Source: Rhizobium sp. AQ_MP
GTDB taxonomy: Bacteria; Pseudomonadota; Alphaproteobacteria; Rhizobiales; Rhizobiaceae
DNA: 64,000 nucleotides
Direction: 5' to 3'
NCBI RefSeq assembly: GCF_014237835.1
Contig: NZ_JACJVI010000004.1
Location: 273,291-337,290 of the forward strand
Shown here: in pieces, positions 37,018 through 48,864 of the stretch
Position numbering within the stretch: the stretch's first letter is position 1
Layout: every line of letters starts with the position of its first letter
Translations under genes and position numbers: made by a program
The notes under the pieces: model-generated
The model's database searches: none
Told to the model about the DNA's origin: nothing
The model's input: the letters and a program-made list of their open reading frames with translations, nothing else

Positions 37018-38391
37018 ATGGCCCGTGATACGACCGACCAGACCCCTCTCGGCACTCTCGACGACATGGCTGCCTATATGGCCGCCGGGTCCAAGCCGAA
37101 GGAGAAATTCCGGATCGGCACCGAACACGAGAAGTTCGCCTTCTTCCGCTCCGACAACAGCCCCGTTCCCTATTTCGGCGAGGCCAGCATCTGTGCGCTT
37201 TTGAAGGGCATGCAAGAGAAGCTCGGCTGGGAGCCGATCATCGACGGCGAGAACATCATCGGGCTTGGCGAACAGCACGGCATGGGCGCGATCTCGATCG
37301 AGCCGGGCGGCCAGTTCGAACTCTCGGGCGCGCCGCTCGAAACGCTGCACCAGACCTGCAAGGAATCAAACCAGCATCTGGCCGTTCTGCGCGAGGTCGC
37401 AGAACCCATGGGCATCCGTTTCCTCGGTATCGGTGGCAGCCCGAAATGGTCGCTTGCCGAGACGCCGCGCATGCCGAAGTCGCGCTACGACATCATGACC
37501 CGCTACATGCCGAAGGTTGGCAGCCAGGGTCTCGACATGATGTACCGGACCTGCACGATCCAGGTTAACCTCGACTTCTCGTCAGAAGCCGACATGCGCC
37601 AAAAGATGCGGGTGTCGATGAAGCTGCAGTCGCTGGCGACCGCGCTTTTCGCCTCTTCCCCATTCACCGAGGGCAAGCCGAACGGGCTTCTCTCATGGCG
37701 CGGTGACATCTGGCGTGACACCGACAATCGCCGTGCAGGTGTCCTGCCCTTCACCTTCTCCAAGGACTTCTCCTTTGGCGACTATGTTGCCTGGGCGATC
37801 GATGCCCCGATGTATTTCATCGTGCGCGACGGCCGCTATCACGACTGTACCCACATCACCTTCCGCCAGTTCATGGACGGGGCGCTGAAGGGCGAGGTCG
37901 CCGAATGGGAACCGCAGCAGGGCGACTGGACCAACCATCTGTCGACGCTCTTCCCCGATGTGCGCCTGAAGCGCTTCCTGGAGATGCGTGGCGCCGATGG
38001 TGGCCCATGGCGGCGCATCTGTGCGCTGCCGGCTCTCTGGGTCGGCCTGCTCTATGATGAGACAGCGCTTAATGCGGCAGACGATCTGACTGCAAATTGG
38101 ACGGTCGAAGATGTCATCGCCATGCGCGATGCAGTGCCCTCCCAGGGCCTGAAGGCATCGGTCGCCGGTCGCCCGCTGATGGAGGTCGCCCGCGAGGTGG
38201 TCGAGCTTTCCCGTAAGGGCCTGAAGGCTCGTGCCCGCCTCAACGGCGACGGCCAGGACGAGAGCGTGTTTCTCAACACGCTCGACGAGGTGCTAGCCAA
38301 GCGTACGACGCTCGCAGACGACATGCTTGCGCTCTATCACGGTCGCTGGAACGGATCGGTAGAGCCGGTCTTCGAAGAGTATCAATACTAA
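37018..38391 (+). CDS. gshA: Glutamate-cysteine ligase (plant/alphaproteobacterial type)
   Basis: A 457-residue enzyme for the first step of glutathione synthesis, of the GCS2-related class shared by plants and alphaproteobacteria. Signatures include FRIGTEHEKFAFFR, ISIEPGGQFELSGAPLETLH, PRMPKSRYDIMTRYMPKVG and MMYRTCTIQVNLDFSSEADM. The C-terminus SVEPVFEEYQY is typical. It follows rsmE by 142 bases. GSH is needed for stress tolerance in rhizobia. Confidence 0.95.
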   Translation: MARDTTDQTPLGTLDDMAAYMAAGSKPKEKFRIGTEHEKFAFFRSDNSPVPYFGEASICALLKGMQEKLGWEPIIDGENIIGLGEQHGMGAISIEPGGQFELSGAPLETLHQTCKESNQHLAVLREVAEPMGIRFLGIGGSPKWSLAETPRMPKSRYDIMTRYMPKVGSQGLDMMYRTCTIQVNLDFSSEADMRQKMRVSMKLQSLATALFASSPFTEGKPNGLLSWRGDIWRDTDNRRAGVLPFTFSKDFSFGDYVAWAIDAPMYFIVRDGRYHDCTHITFRQFMDGALKGEVAEWEPQQGDWTNHLSTLFPDVRLKRFLEMRGADGGPWRRICALPALWVGLLYDETALNAADDLTANWTVEDVIAMRDAVPSQGLKASVAGRPLMEVAREVVELSRKGLKARARLNGDGQDESVFLNTLDEVLAKRTTLADDMLALYHGRWNGSVEPVFEEYQY

Positions 38392-38502
38392 GGCGAAGTC
38401 AGGTCGCGAGCTCGCCTTTCTGCGGTTGGCAAAAAGCGGTTTGCCTCAGGGCCTTTCCGGATATAGTGCTGTTACATCTGCACGCATCCGGGGAGAAATG
38501 CC

Positions 38503-39408
38503 ATGCTGCCACTGTTCGACATGATGCTGCAGGCTCAGAACGGGACCGCCATGGAGGCGATGGCGAAGCAATTCGGCCTCGCGCAGGAGCAGGCGGCCAA
38601 GGCGGTCGCGGCGCTCATGCCGGCCTTCGCCTCCGGTTTCAAGCGAAATGCCACCAATCCCTATGATTTTTCGGCCCTTGTCCAGGCGATGACCTCGGGC
38701 AATTATGCCAAGTATTTCGAGGACATGAGCTCGGCCTTCACACCACAGGGCATTGCCGACGGAAACCAGATCCTGCAGCAACTCTTCGGCTCCAAAGAGG
38801 TGTCGCGGGCAATCGCGGCGCAGGCGGCCCAGTTTACCGGGATCGGACAGGACATCTTCAAACAGATGATGCCCGCCATGGCGGATGCGCTGATGGGCGG
38901 GTTGTTCAAACAGACCACAGGTCAGTTCACCGGGGCGAATGCCTTCGCCGGCACGCCCATGGGCGCGATGATGCAGCAGTGGCTGGAAAACACAGGGCTG
39001 CAGCCAAAGCCTCAGCCCCAGGCTGCCACGATGTTCGACAATCCGTTTACACGCGCCTTCCAGGAGATGATGGGCACGGCGCAGAGAAAACCGGAGCCGC
39101 AGGCGACCGCCAATCCCTTTCTCGACAATCCCTTCACCAAGGCGTTCCAGGACATGGCGGCAGCCTATACGACGCAGATGACGGGACAGGCGGCAGAGCC
39201 GCCGAAGGCCGCGCCCGAACCTGCGAAGACGCCAGAGAAAGAAGCACAGGAAAGCTTTGCGGCCATGGTCAACACCATGTTCGACAGTGGGCTTGAGGTG
39301 CAGAAGAGCTACCAGAAGAGCATGGAGCAGATCTTCGACACCTATCTTTCGGCTTCACGCAAGGATGCCCCGCAACCGGCAGACCCGGCACCGGACGCCA
39401 AGAACTGA
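38503..39408 (+). CDS. DUF937-like protein with internal repeat
   Basis: A 301-residue protein. The N-terminal 120 residues match the DUF937 pattern (MEAMAKQFGLAQEQAAKAVA, ALMPAFASGFKRN, ILQQLFGSKEVSRAIAAQAA). The middle contains two copies of a short unit, FDNPFTRAFQEMMG and LDNPFTKAFQDMAA, separated by a Pro/Gln-rich stretch. The C-terminal Pro/Ala/Lys-rich linker leads to an amphipathic helix (VQKSYQKSMEQIFDTYLS). The family role is unknown. GGGGAG precedes the ATG. It is monocistronic and ends at a hairpin shared with the convergent chemoreceptor gene. Confidence 0.82.
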   Translation: MLPLFDMMLQAQNGTAMEAMAKQFGLAQEQAAKAVAALMPAFASGFKRNATNPYDFSALVQAMTSGNYAKYFEDMSSAFTPQGIADGNQILQQLFGSKEVSRAIAAQAAQFTGIGQDIFKQMMPAMADALMGGLFKQTTGQFTGANAFAGTPMGAMMQQWLENTGLQPKPQPQAATMFDNPFTRAFQEMMGTAQRKPEPQATANPFLDNPFTKAFQDMAAAYTTQMTGQAAEPPKAAPEPAKTPEKEAQESFAAMVNTMFDSGLEVQKSYQKSMEQIFDTYLSASRKDAPQPADPAPDAKN

Positions 39409-39436
39409 GCCGTCACGACCCCGGTGAAACGACAAA

Positions 39437-39456
39437 CGGCGCGGTTTCCCGCGCCG
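39437..39456. terminator. Hairpin between the DUF937-like and chemoreceptor genes
   Basis: CGGCGCGG (39437-39444) pairs with CCGCGCCG (39449-39456), loop TTTC, between two convergent genes. Confidence 0.65.
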
Positions 39457-39482
39457 CTCTGCATTTCGGCTTCACTTCTCTC

Positions 39483-42086
<2,604 letters not shown>

Positions 42087-42117
42087 TCACACCATTCATT
42101 ATTATTTTAGCGTTTAC

Positions 42118-42150
42118 AAAAAAGCCCGGTCCAAGAATTTGGGACCGGGC
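42118..42150 (-). terminator. Rho-independent terminator of the DUF1127 gene
   Basis: On the minus strand GCCCGGTCC (42150-42142) pairs with GGACCGGGC (42132-42124) and runs into six T. It is 47 bases after the DUF1127 stop. Confidence 0.88.
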
Positions 42151-42197
42151 AAGAGGCAGGGCTGTTGGCTATCACCCTGCGGGGATGGAAAGCGTGT

Positions 42198-42509
42198 TCA
42201 GTCAGTCTTCTGACCGCGAAGGGATCGTTCGGCGCGACGGCGCGCCAGACGCGTCAGATGCTGCGAAGGATCGTCAGCATAACCGTGGCGACGCAAGACA
42301 TCCTGAACTTCACCTCGCGTGAGGCCGAGGTCATTCAGGAGACGTTCGTCGAGATCGGCCAGGCTGTTTACAGCAAGACGATTGCGAAGCGTCACGCGAA
42401 GGGATCGGAACCATGCATTGAGGCGAGCCAGACGCGCGGCAAGCGTCCGGTTCGGCAGGTCAACGGCGAGGTCGAGGTCAAAATCGAGGATCCGATCGTT
42501 CGTGCGCAT
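42198..42509 (-). CDS. DUF1127 (YjiS-like) small regulatory protein
   Basis: A 103-residue protein with the DUF1127 core LRNRLAVNSLADLDERLLND followed by LGLTRGEVQDVLRR, here with a longer Arg-rich N-terminus. Small DUF1127 proteins in alphaproteobacteria bind RNA and take part in phosphate and carbon metabolism control. Divergent from the LysR gene at 42702; the 190-base gap should hold both promoters. It has its own strong terminator. Confidence 0.85.
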   Translation of the reverse strand: MRTNDRILDFDLDLAVDLPNRTLAARLARLNAWFRSLRVTLRNRLAVNSLADLDERLLNDLGLTRGEVQDVLRRHGYADDPSQHLTRLARRRAERSLRGQKTD

Positions 42510-42701
42510 GGCATCTTCCTTTCAGCAGGCACGAGGGACTTGCCCCGTCCGCGAACACGGACAGGAGACGAGGGTTGGAGGTGGGTGTTTGGCCGGAGAC
42601 CGGTCGGTGAGGATGACGATCATGAAGATGGCGAAAGGATATTGATCAGTCCAACGAATGTTTCTAATGATAACCATCAACCCTTCTTATGGATGACACC
42701 C

Positions 42702-43655
42702 ATGTCGGCCCCTCTCGATATCGATCAGTTGCAGACCTTCATTGCCATCGTCGACACCGGCAGCTTCACCAAGGCGGCCGGACGAGTTTTCAAGACGCAG
42801 TCCGCCGTATCCATGCAGATGCGGCGCCTTGAAGAGCGGGTCGGCAAACAGCTCTTCATCAAGGATGGGCGCGGCAACCGGCTCACAGCCGATGGCGACA
42901 AGCTGCTGAACTATGCACGGCGCATTATTCGGCTGAATTCCGAGGCAATCGCCGCCTTCGATGACAACCGCCTCGAAGGAACGCTTCGGATCGGCACACC
43001 GGACGATTACGCCGACCGCTACATGCCCGAGATCATTGGACGCTTTGCCAAGACACATCCCAACGTGGAGCTTTACATCGTCTGTGAGCCTTCGATGGAT
43101 CTTGCGGAGAAGATGGCCAAGGGCGAACTGGACATTGCGCTCGTCACCCACAATCCGCTTCTGCGGCAGTCGGATGTCGTGCGTACCGAACCGCTCTGCT
43201 GGGTGGGTTCGGCCAACCATCCGCTGAAGGACGACGCGCCGGTGCCCCTTGCCGTCGGAAGACGCGACTGCCAGTGGCGACAACTTGCCTGTTCGGCCCT
43301 CGATGCCGATGGGCGCGATTACCAGATCCTGTTCACCAGTTGGTCTTCGACCGTGGTCGCAGCCGCCGTGCTCGCGGGTATGGCCGTATCGATCCTGCCG
43401 GAATCAGCCTTGAGAACGGGCATGAAGGTACTGACCGCCAATGACGGCTTCCCTCCGCTTCCGCCGGTACAGATCGGACTTATGAAGCGGCCCGGCCTGT
43501 CCACATCGCTGCTCAATGCGATTACCGACCACATCACCGCCTGTCTCGACAACATCACGCCGGCACAGGCGGAAGACGACATGGATGGAGAGCCGAAGAC
43601 CTATTCGCGCTATTATCCACGGCTGCGCGCCGGGCATATGATTCCGGGCTGGTAG
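42702..43655 (+). CDS. LysR family transcriptional regulator
   Basis: A 317-residue LysR protein. The helix-turn-helix is at residues 8-65 (LQTFIAIVDTGSFTKAAGRV, then TQSAVSMQMRRLEERVGKQL), followed by the effector domain (LRIGTPDDYADRYMPEIIGR; STVVAAAVLAGMAVSILPES). It ends with an extended hydrophilic tail of about 40 residues (DDMDGEPKTYSRYYP region), unusual for the family. I place the start at MSAPLDID (ATG 42702); 42693 is an alternative, and the long frame to 42165 is not part of the gene. It ends 5 bases before the convergent TetR stop. Confidence 0.9.
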   Translation: MSAPLDIDQLQTFIAIVDTGSFTKAAGRVFKTQSAVSMQMRRLEERVGKQLFIKDGRGNRLTADGDKLLNYARRIIRLNSEAIAAFDDNRLEGTLRIGTPDDYADRYMPEIIGRFAKTHPNVELYIVCEPSMDLAEKMAKGELDIALVTHNPLLRQSDVVRTEPLCWVGSANHPLKDDAPVPLAVGRRDCQWRQLACSALDADGRDYQILFTSWSSTVVAAAVLAGMAVSILPESALRTGMKVLTANDGFPPLPPVQIGLMKRPGLSTSLLNAITDHITACLDNITPAQAEDDMDGEPKTYSRYYPRLRAGHMIPGW

Positions 43656-43660
43656 CTGCT

Positions 43661-44287
43661 TCAATAGGCAAAGATGTTGGCGCGAACGATGCGGTGCCAC
43701 TGATCGAGGTGGGCTGCCGCGATATCGTCCGACTGGCGGGTCGTGAAGCGGATAACCTCGCCTGTGGCCAGGATCATCAGCTTCAGGTTGACGCGGAACC
43801 GCTCAAAATCCTCCGCGGGGATGAGGTGTGCCAGGTCGCGGTAGAAGCTGGTGATGATCTTTTCATGGAAGTCGCTGGAGAGCTGAAGCAGATCATTGTC
43901 GGTTGCGATGGCCTGCCAGAGCGCCATGTAGATGGGTTGCTGACGAAACATGGCGTGCAGTTGCATCAGGCTGTCGGCTGCCCGGTCTGCCGCCTCGTCA
44001 AGCGACTGGACACCCAGGAAGACCTGGCGGATGAAGTCTTCCAGCTCCGCTGAGAAGCGGTCATGCACGGCCTTGATGACCGCGACCTTCTGGGGAAAGA
44101 ACTGGTAGAGTGAGCCGATCGAGATTCCGGCACGCTGAGCGATCTCGCTCATGGTCGTGTCGTGAACGCCTTTCTCCAGAAACAGGAGAACCGTCGCTTC
44201 AAGGATTGCCTCCAGCCGCTGTATGCTTCGTTCCTGTTGCGGCGTTTTTCGCGGCTGCAGTCGACCGTCCATGGTGTGCTCGCTCAA
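43661..44287 (-). CDS. TetR family transcriptional regulator
   Basis: A 208-residue TetR repressor. The DNA-binding helices are at residues 20-65 (RLEAILEATVLLFLEKGVHD, then MSEIAQRAGISIGSLYQFF) and the remainder is helical ligand-binding domain. The start may be the TTG at 44285-44287, with AAGGA upstream, or the ATG at 44272 (MDGRLQPRK). Neighbours are a LysR gene on one side and the patatin gene (same strand, 133 bases upstream) on the other, which is a candidate target. The ligand is unknown. Confidence 0.88.
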   Translation of the reverse strand: MSEHTMDGRLQPRKTPQQERSIQRLEAILEATVLLFLEKGVHDTTMSEIAQRAGISIGSLYQFFPQKVAVIKAVHDRFSAELEDFIRQVFLGVQSLDEAADRAADSLMQLHAMFRQQPIYMALWQAIATDNDLLQLSSDFHEKIITSFYRDLAHLIPAEDFERFRVNLKLMILATGEVIRFTTRQSDDIAAAHLDQWHRIVRANIFAY

Positions 44288-44420
44288 TCAAATCGTCCTT
44301 GGGTTCATCCCAAGGTTTCACGTTGCCAATGGCATAGGTAACGGTTGTGGCCAAAAGGTTAATCCGGGGTCACCACAACCACTTTAACCAGATCTTCACA
44401 AAAAAGGTCCGTGATCTGAA

Positions 44421-45560
44421 TCAACCCTCGATCTGCAGGTGTCGTTCGCGCGCGAGGTCGAAGATCTGGATACCATCCTTGGGACGGCCGCGGTTGCGCC
44501 ACTTCGGATGCTTCAGCGTGTATGACGCATCATCGTAGCCCGCCTGCCAGTGCTCCTCAATTGAACGACGGGAAAACTCCGCATCCATGGCATGGGTTGC
44601 ATGGGAGGCGCGGCGGTGGATCAGATGAACGATGGTGACGTCGTATTCGTGTCCAATCGAACGCAGGATCCTTGCATCCTCGTCATCCTGGAATTCAGGA
44701 GGCAGTTTTTCCAGCAGACGCTTGGCGGCGCGGCGAACGATCTGACGCCTTGCGAAGTCATCGGTGTTCATACGGGTTCGGCTTGAGTAGCGGATTTCCT
44801 TGATGCGACTTTCCACCTCGAACTGGTCACGCGGCATGTCGCCCCGCGCGTTGAACAGATCGACCTGAAAGATCTCCAGGTCGCGCGAAGCGTCGTTAAC
44901 GTTCAGCACATGCTGCAGCGGGGTGTTGGACACCAGGCCGCCATCCCAGTAGTGACGTCCGTCGATCTCGACCGGCGGAAAGCCCGGTGGCAGCGCTCCC
45001 GAAGCTGCGATGTGGCGCGAATCGAGGCGCGTCTTGCGATTGTCGAAATAGGCGAAGTTTCCGGACCGGATCTCGACTGCCCCTAGGCTGAGGCGGGTCT
45101 GGCAGTCGTTGAGAAGATCGAAGTCGATCAGTCGGTCGAGCGTCTTCATCAGCGGTTCGGTATCGTAAAAGCTGACCCGCAGGTCGGGGTTGTTCAGGAC
45201 CTGATGCGGTGTCGGCAGCCGCGGTGAGAAAAAGCCCGGAATACCGAAGGCGACTGCTGCAAGCGCAGCCGCATCATTCTGCATCCGTCGAAGCGTGTTG
45301 TCCTGCGCCGCCCACGGAAAACTCAGGCCCGAGGAGACGGTATTCCAGAAATCGCGCAGATTGGCGATCCGTCGCTCCCTCGGGCTTCCGGCGATGATCG
45401 CGGCGTTGATCGCGCCGATCGAGATCCCGGCAAGCCAGTCAGGTTCAACATCGTTTGCATGCAGGGCTTCATAGGCGCCCGCCTGGTATGCGCCAAGCGC
45501 ACCGCCACCCTGAAAGACGAAAATACGGTCGGTTGCGGCGTTGGTGTCTGCTTCAATCAT
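44421..45560 (-). CDS. Patatin-like phospholipase with DUF3734 tail
   Basis: A 379-residue serine lipid hydrolase. The oxyanion-hole block FVFQGGGALGAYQAGAYEAL, the nucleophile elbow GISIGAINAAI (GXSXG), and the catalytic Asp in HYWDGGLVSNTPL are all intact. The C-terminal 100 residues carry a DUF3734-like segment (RRASHATHAMDAEFSRRSIE and a helix ending YTLKHPKW). No signal peptide is seen. I use the ATG at 45558-45560 (MIEADTNAATDR); the longer frame to 45641 is less likely. Confidence 0.9.
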   Translation of the reverse strand: MIEADTNAATDRIFVFQGGGALGAYQAGAYEALHANDVEPDWLAGISIGAINAAIIAGSPRERRIANLRDFWNTVSSGLSFPWAAQDNTLRRMQNDAAALAAVAFGIPGFFSPRLPTPHQVLNNPDLRVSFYDTEPLMKTLDRLIDFDLLNDCQTRLSLGAVEIRSGNFAYFDNRKTRLDSRHIAASGALPPGFPPVEIDGRHYWDGGLVSNTPLQHVLNVNDASRDLEIFQVDLFNARGDMPRDQFEVESRIKEIRYSSRTRMNTDDFARRQIVRRAAKRLLEKLPPEFQDDEDARILRSIGHEYDVTIVHLIHRRASHATHAMDAEFSRRSIEEHWQAGYDDASYTLKHPKWRNRGRPKDGIQIFDLARERHLQIEG

Positions 45561-45748
45561 GTTGCGGTCCAGCACTTGTTGCAGTGCAATATATGGAGTC
45601 CCGCAAAGCTTTCCGCCAGAGCAAGAGCCTTCACTGTGCATTCATCTTTGTCACGATCTATTGCAGTACCTCCAAAAGTGATGCGATGCATCGTCGCCGA
45701 TCTGGATTATTCAGGAGGACGAATAGTTTCTGGGGGTATGTCCGCAAC

Positions 45749-46204
45749 ATGATCCGATCGAATGCATTTCTGCTGATGGCCGCCTTCGCCGCAGGCCTCC
45801 TGACCACCCAGCCGGTCGTCGCAGACGAAGCCTCCGTTGACCAGCAGATCGAGGCGCTTCTGGGCGACGCCGCCGACTACAAGGAACTCTTCTACGCCTT
45901 CAAGGTGGCGCTGGAGGAAGGGAAATCGGACATCGTCGCCAGCCTCGTGAACTATCCGATCACCGTCACGATCGATGGCGAGCAGGCCACCTATTCCTCG
46001 GAGCAGGAATTGCTCGATGCTTATGATTCCGTCTTTACCGAGACCATTGTCGAAGCGGTCTCAAACCAGGAGTATGGCGACCTCTTCGTCAATTCCGAAG
46101 GCGTGATGATCGGCAATGGCGAGGTGTGGATCTCGGGGATCTGCGAAGACAGCGCCTGCAGCAACGCCCCGCCGCGCGTTGCCGTCATCCAGTCGGGTAA
46201 CTGA
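45749..46204 (+). CDS. Hypothetical exported protein, NTF2/SnoaL-like
   Basis: A 151-residue secreted protein with signal peptide MIRSNAFLLMAAFAAGLLTT. The mature part has a cone-like pattern (ELFYAFKVALEEGKSDIVAS; PITVTIDGEQATYSSEQELL; GEVWISGICEDSACSN) similar to NTF2/SnoaL folds, but I cannot name a family. The start is the ATG at 45749 with GGGGG upstream; the longer open frame to 45455 overlaps the divergent patatin gene. It ends before a strong hairpin. Confidence 0.68.
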   Translation: MIRSNAFLLMAAFAAGLLTTQPVVADEASVDQQIEALLGDAADYKELFYAFKVALEEGKSDIVASLVNYPITVTIDGEQATYSSEQELLDAYDSVFTETIVEAVSNQEYGDLFVNSEGVMIGNGEVWISGICEDSACSNAPPRVAVIQSGN

Positions 46205-46226
46205 GCGGCGCTTTTTGCGAGGAACA

Positions 46227-46246
46227 GGCGGCACTCTCGTGCCGCC
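46227..46246. terminator. Hairpin between convergent genes
   Basis: GGCGGCAC (46227-46234) pairs with GTGCCGCC (46239-46246), loop TCTC, followed by TTCGT on the plus side; it lies between the exported-protein gene and adhP. Confidence 0.72.
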
Positions 46247-46268
46247 TTCGTCGCATCGCCAGGCTGAT

Positions 46269-47297
46269 TCAAGCTGCCAGGTCGAGAACGATGCGGCCGT
46301 CGATCTGGCCTTTTTCCATCCTGTGGAAGATGTAGTTGATGTTTTCGAGCTTGTCCCAGCTGAAATGCGAGGCGACCTTGCCCTCGCCGGCAAACTGCAG
46401 GCTCTCTTCCAGGTCCTGACGCGTGCCGACGATGGAACCGCGTACCGTGATGCGTTTCAGCACGGTCTCGAAGACGGGAAGCGAGATGAAGCCCGGCGGC
46501 AATCCGACCAGCGACATGGTCCCCTTGGAGCGCAGGAAGCCATAGGCCTGCTCCATGGCTTTGGGCGAAACCGCAGTGACAAGCGCGCCATGCACTCCGC
46601 CCGTTGCCTTCTGCACCTGTTCGATCGCATCCGCCGCCGTGCCGTTGACCACCATGTCGGCGCCGAGATCAGTGGCGAGCTTCAGCTTGTCATCGAAAAT
46701 GTCAGCTGCCACGACATGCATGCCCATGGCCTTGGCATATTGGACTGCCATGTGGCCAAGGCCGCCGATGCCCGAGATGACCACCCATTCGCCGGGCTTC
46801 ACTTCGGTTTCCTTCAGACCCTTGTAGACCGTCACCCCGGCGCAGAGCACGGGTGCTGCCGGACCGAAGGCCAGATTGTCCGGGAGACGGCCAACATAAT
46901 CGGGATCGGCCAGGCCATATTGGGCAAAGGTGCCGTTGACCGAGTAACCGGTGTTCTGCTGGCTGCCGCACAGCGTTTCCCAGCCAGTGCGGCAAGGCGA
47001 GCAGCAGCCGCAGGCGGTGTGGAGCCATGGAACGCCGACGCGGTCGCCTTCCTTGATGCGCGAGACGCCGGAGCCGAGTTTCGCAACGTAACCGACGCCT
47101 TCATGGCCGGGGATGAAGGGCGGGTTGGGCTTGACCGGCCAATCGCCATTGGCGGCATGCAGGTCCGTGTGGCAAACACCTGTCGCCTCGTATTTCACCA
47201 GGATCTGGCCTGGTCCCGGATCCGGGATTGTCCGTTCCTCGATCACCAGCGGCTTGCCGAATTCGCGGACCACCGCAGCCTTCATCGTCGATGCCAT
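46269..47297 (-). CDS. adhP: Zinc-dependent alcohol dehydrogenase AdhP
   Basis: A 342-residue medium-chain dehydrogenase oxidising ethanol or other short alcohols with NAD. Catalytic zinc ligands are in GVCHTDLHAANGDWP and PFIPGHEGVGYV. The structural zinc loop is CGCCSPCRTGWETLC, and the Rossmann loop is GIGGLGHMAVQYAKAMG. The ATG at 47295-47297 has GGGAGA upstream. Length and motifs match AdhP closely. It is monocistronic. Confidence 0.94.
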   Translation of the reverse strand: MASTMKAAVVREFGKPLVIEERTIPDPGPGQILVKYEATGVCHTDLHAANGDWPVKPNPPFIPGHEGVGYVAKLGSGVSRIKEGDRVGVPWLHTACGCCSPCRTGWETLCGSQQNTGYSVNGTFAQYGLADPDYVGRLPDNLAFGPAAPVLCAGVTVYKGLKETEVKPGEWVVISGIGGLGHMAVQYAKAMGMHVVAADIFDDKLKLATDLGADMVVNGTAADAIEQVQKATGGVHGALVTAVSPKAMEQAYGFLRSKGTMSLVGLPPGFISLPVFETVLKRITVRGSIVGTRQDLEESLQFAGEGKVASHFSWDKLENINYIFHRMEKGQIDGRIVLDLAA

Positions 47298-47422
47298 AAC
47301 ACTCTCCCTCGCTTGATTGCGCGCGGCGCGTGTGTCCGCCGCTCAAGCAAAAGCTAGGCGTGGAAGCCGGCAAGCGGATTGATCGGTGTCAAAGAGCAGG
47401 AGATTTCATGGAACTGTCATGA

Positions 47423-47448
47423 ACAGGGGAGCCGCGACGCTCCCCTGT
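47423..47448 (-). terminator. Hairpin after the dienelactone hydrolase gene
   Basis: ACAGGGGAGC (47423-47432) pairs with GCTCCCCTGT (47439-47448), loop CGCGAC, directly behind the minus-strand gene; no long T tract. Confidence 0.55.
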
Positions 47449-47455
47449 CCGACCA

Positions 47456-48331
47456 TCAGCCAAGGTTCTTCTTCAAAAACTCGACGGTGCGCGACCATGC
47501 CAGATCAGCGGCCGCCTTGTCGTAGCGAGCCGCGGAGGTGTCATTGTTGAATGCATGGTTCACCCCGTCATACATATGCAGCTCGTATGTTTTGCCATTG
47601 GCATCGAGCGCTGCCTTGAAGGCGTCGATACCGGCGTTGATCCGCTCGTCGAGGCTGGCATAATGCAGCATCAGCGGTGCCCTGATCGCGGGCACCTGTT
47701 CGGCCGGGACCTGGGAGCCGTAATAGGCGACACCGGCGCCGAGCTCGGGCGAGGCCACCGCCATGCGGTTCACCATGCCGCCGCCCCAGCAAAAGCCGAT
47801 CGCGCCGACCTTGCCATTGGTCTTTTCATGGCCGGCGAGAAAGGCGCGGGTCGCCTCGCCATTGGCCACCGCGGCGACCATGTCGAGCGACTGGAACATG
47901 GCGCGTGCCTCGTCCTCGTTGGACGGCGTCCCGCCATTCGGCGAAAGGAAGTCGGGCGAAAGTGCTACGAAGCCCTCCAGCGCCATGCGCCGGGCAACAT
48001 CGCGGATATGCGGATTGAGGCCACGGTTTTCGTGGATGACGATGACGGCGGGCAATTTCTCCGCAGCATCCTTGGGGATCGCGAGATAGCCCTTCATCTC
48101 GCCGGACGCGCCGGGATAGGTGATGTCTGCGACCTCAAGGCGGGCGTCGCCTTCTTCGACCATGGCGGCATTCGCCTGGTTGGCCGCGAGCATGGGCATG
48201 ATGGCGGCGGCCGCGGCACCGGAGCCGGCGAGTGTCGTCAGCTTCTGCATGAAGCCGCGGCGGTCGAGGGTCAGGTGGGTATACTCGTCATAGGCATCGA
48301 TCATGGCCTGCGTGATTACGGGCTTGGACAT
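47456..48331 (-). CDS. Tat-exported dienelactone hydrolase family protein
   Basis: A 291-residue alpha/beta hydrolase of the dienelactone hydrolase family (YghX-like). A twin-arginine export signal is visible (DRRGFMQKLTTLAGSGAAAA, ending NQANA), so the mature enzyme is periplasmic. The nucleophile elbow is GFCWGGGMVNRMA with Cys as nucleophile, and the catalytic His is in GVNHAFNND. The start is at 48329-48331 (MSKPVITQAM); the frame runs far upstream to 48775 in non-conserved residues that overlap the MAPEG gene. The substrate is unknown. Confidence 0.88.
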   Translation of the reverse strand: MSKPVITQAMIDAYDEYTHLTLDRRGFMQKLTTLAGSGAAAAAIMPMLAANQANAAMVEEGDARLEVADITYPGASGEMKGYLAIPKDAAEKLPAVIVIHENRGLNPHIRDVARRMALEGFVALSPDFLSPNGGTPSNEDEARAMFQSLDMVAAVANGEATRAFLAGHEKTNGKVGAIGFCWGGGMVNRMAVASPELGAGVAYYGSQVPAEQVPAIRAPLMLHYASLDERINAGIDAFKAALDANGKTYELHMYDGVNHAFNNDTSAARYDKAAADLAWSRTVEFLKKNLG

Positions 48332-48414
48332 GGCACTCTCCTTGGGGACGGATTGGATGCCTTGCCGAAATAGCGCCGCGCCGACCGCCGCCCAGACACG
48401 TTGCCGTGAAGGCT

Positions 48415-48828
48415 TCAGCTGGTGGCCATCCAGACCGCAAGCCACAGCCACATGATGACGAGTGAAACAAATCCGACCATGAAGAACAGGCGGCGCAGGG
48501 GCAGATTGCCGGTCAGCTGCATGATGGCCTGCATATAGCGAGCTGCGACGAAGACCCAGGCGAGAACGACAGCAGCCAGATTGTCGGCTTCGGTGAGGTA
48601 GAGCAGAATCGAAAAGGCGTAGAAGATGACCGGCAGCTCGAACTGGTTGGCGATCGCGCGATTGACCACACGGCTTTCTTCGGGCTCGGCGAGGTTTTCC
48701 CGAAAGGCGATCCGCTCGACTTTGCCGGAGCGCACAACGGCGGCGCGTCGGACAACCAGCAGAGCGTAGAGACAAAACACGAGGAAGGCATGGGCCAAAA
48801 GCGGCCAGAACATCTCAAAACCGGTCAT
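48415..48828 (-). CDS. MAPEG family membrane protein
   Basis: A 137-residue protein with four membrane helices in the MAPEG arrangement. It starts PLLAHAFLVFCLYALLVV, has RAIANQFELPVIFYAFSILL (the N-x-x-E-x-x motif region) and VAARYMQAIMQLTGNLPLRR, and ends FFMVGFVSLVIMWLWLAVW. MAPEG proteins use glutathione or related substrates in eicosanoid and detoxification chemistry; the bacterial role is unknown. It lies 83 bases upstream of the dienelactone hydrolase start. Confidence 0.85.
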   Translation of the reverse strand: MTGFEMFWPLLAHAFLVFCLYALLVVRRAAVVRSGKVERIAFRENLAEPEESRVVNRAIANQFELPVIFYAFSILLYLTEADNLAAVVLAWVFVAARYMQAIMQLTGNLPLRRLFFMVGFVSLVIMWLWLAVWMATS

Positions 48829-48864
48829 CGAAAAATCAAGTCCTTGAATGGGTCAAAAGAGGGA

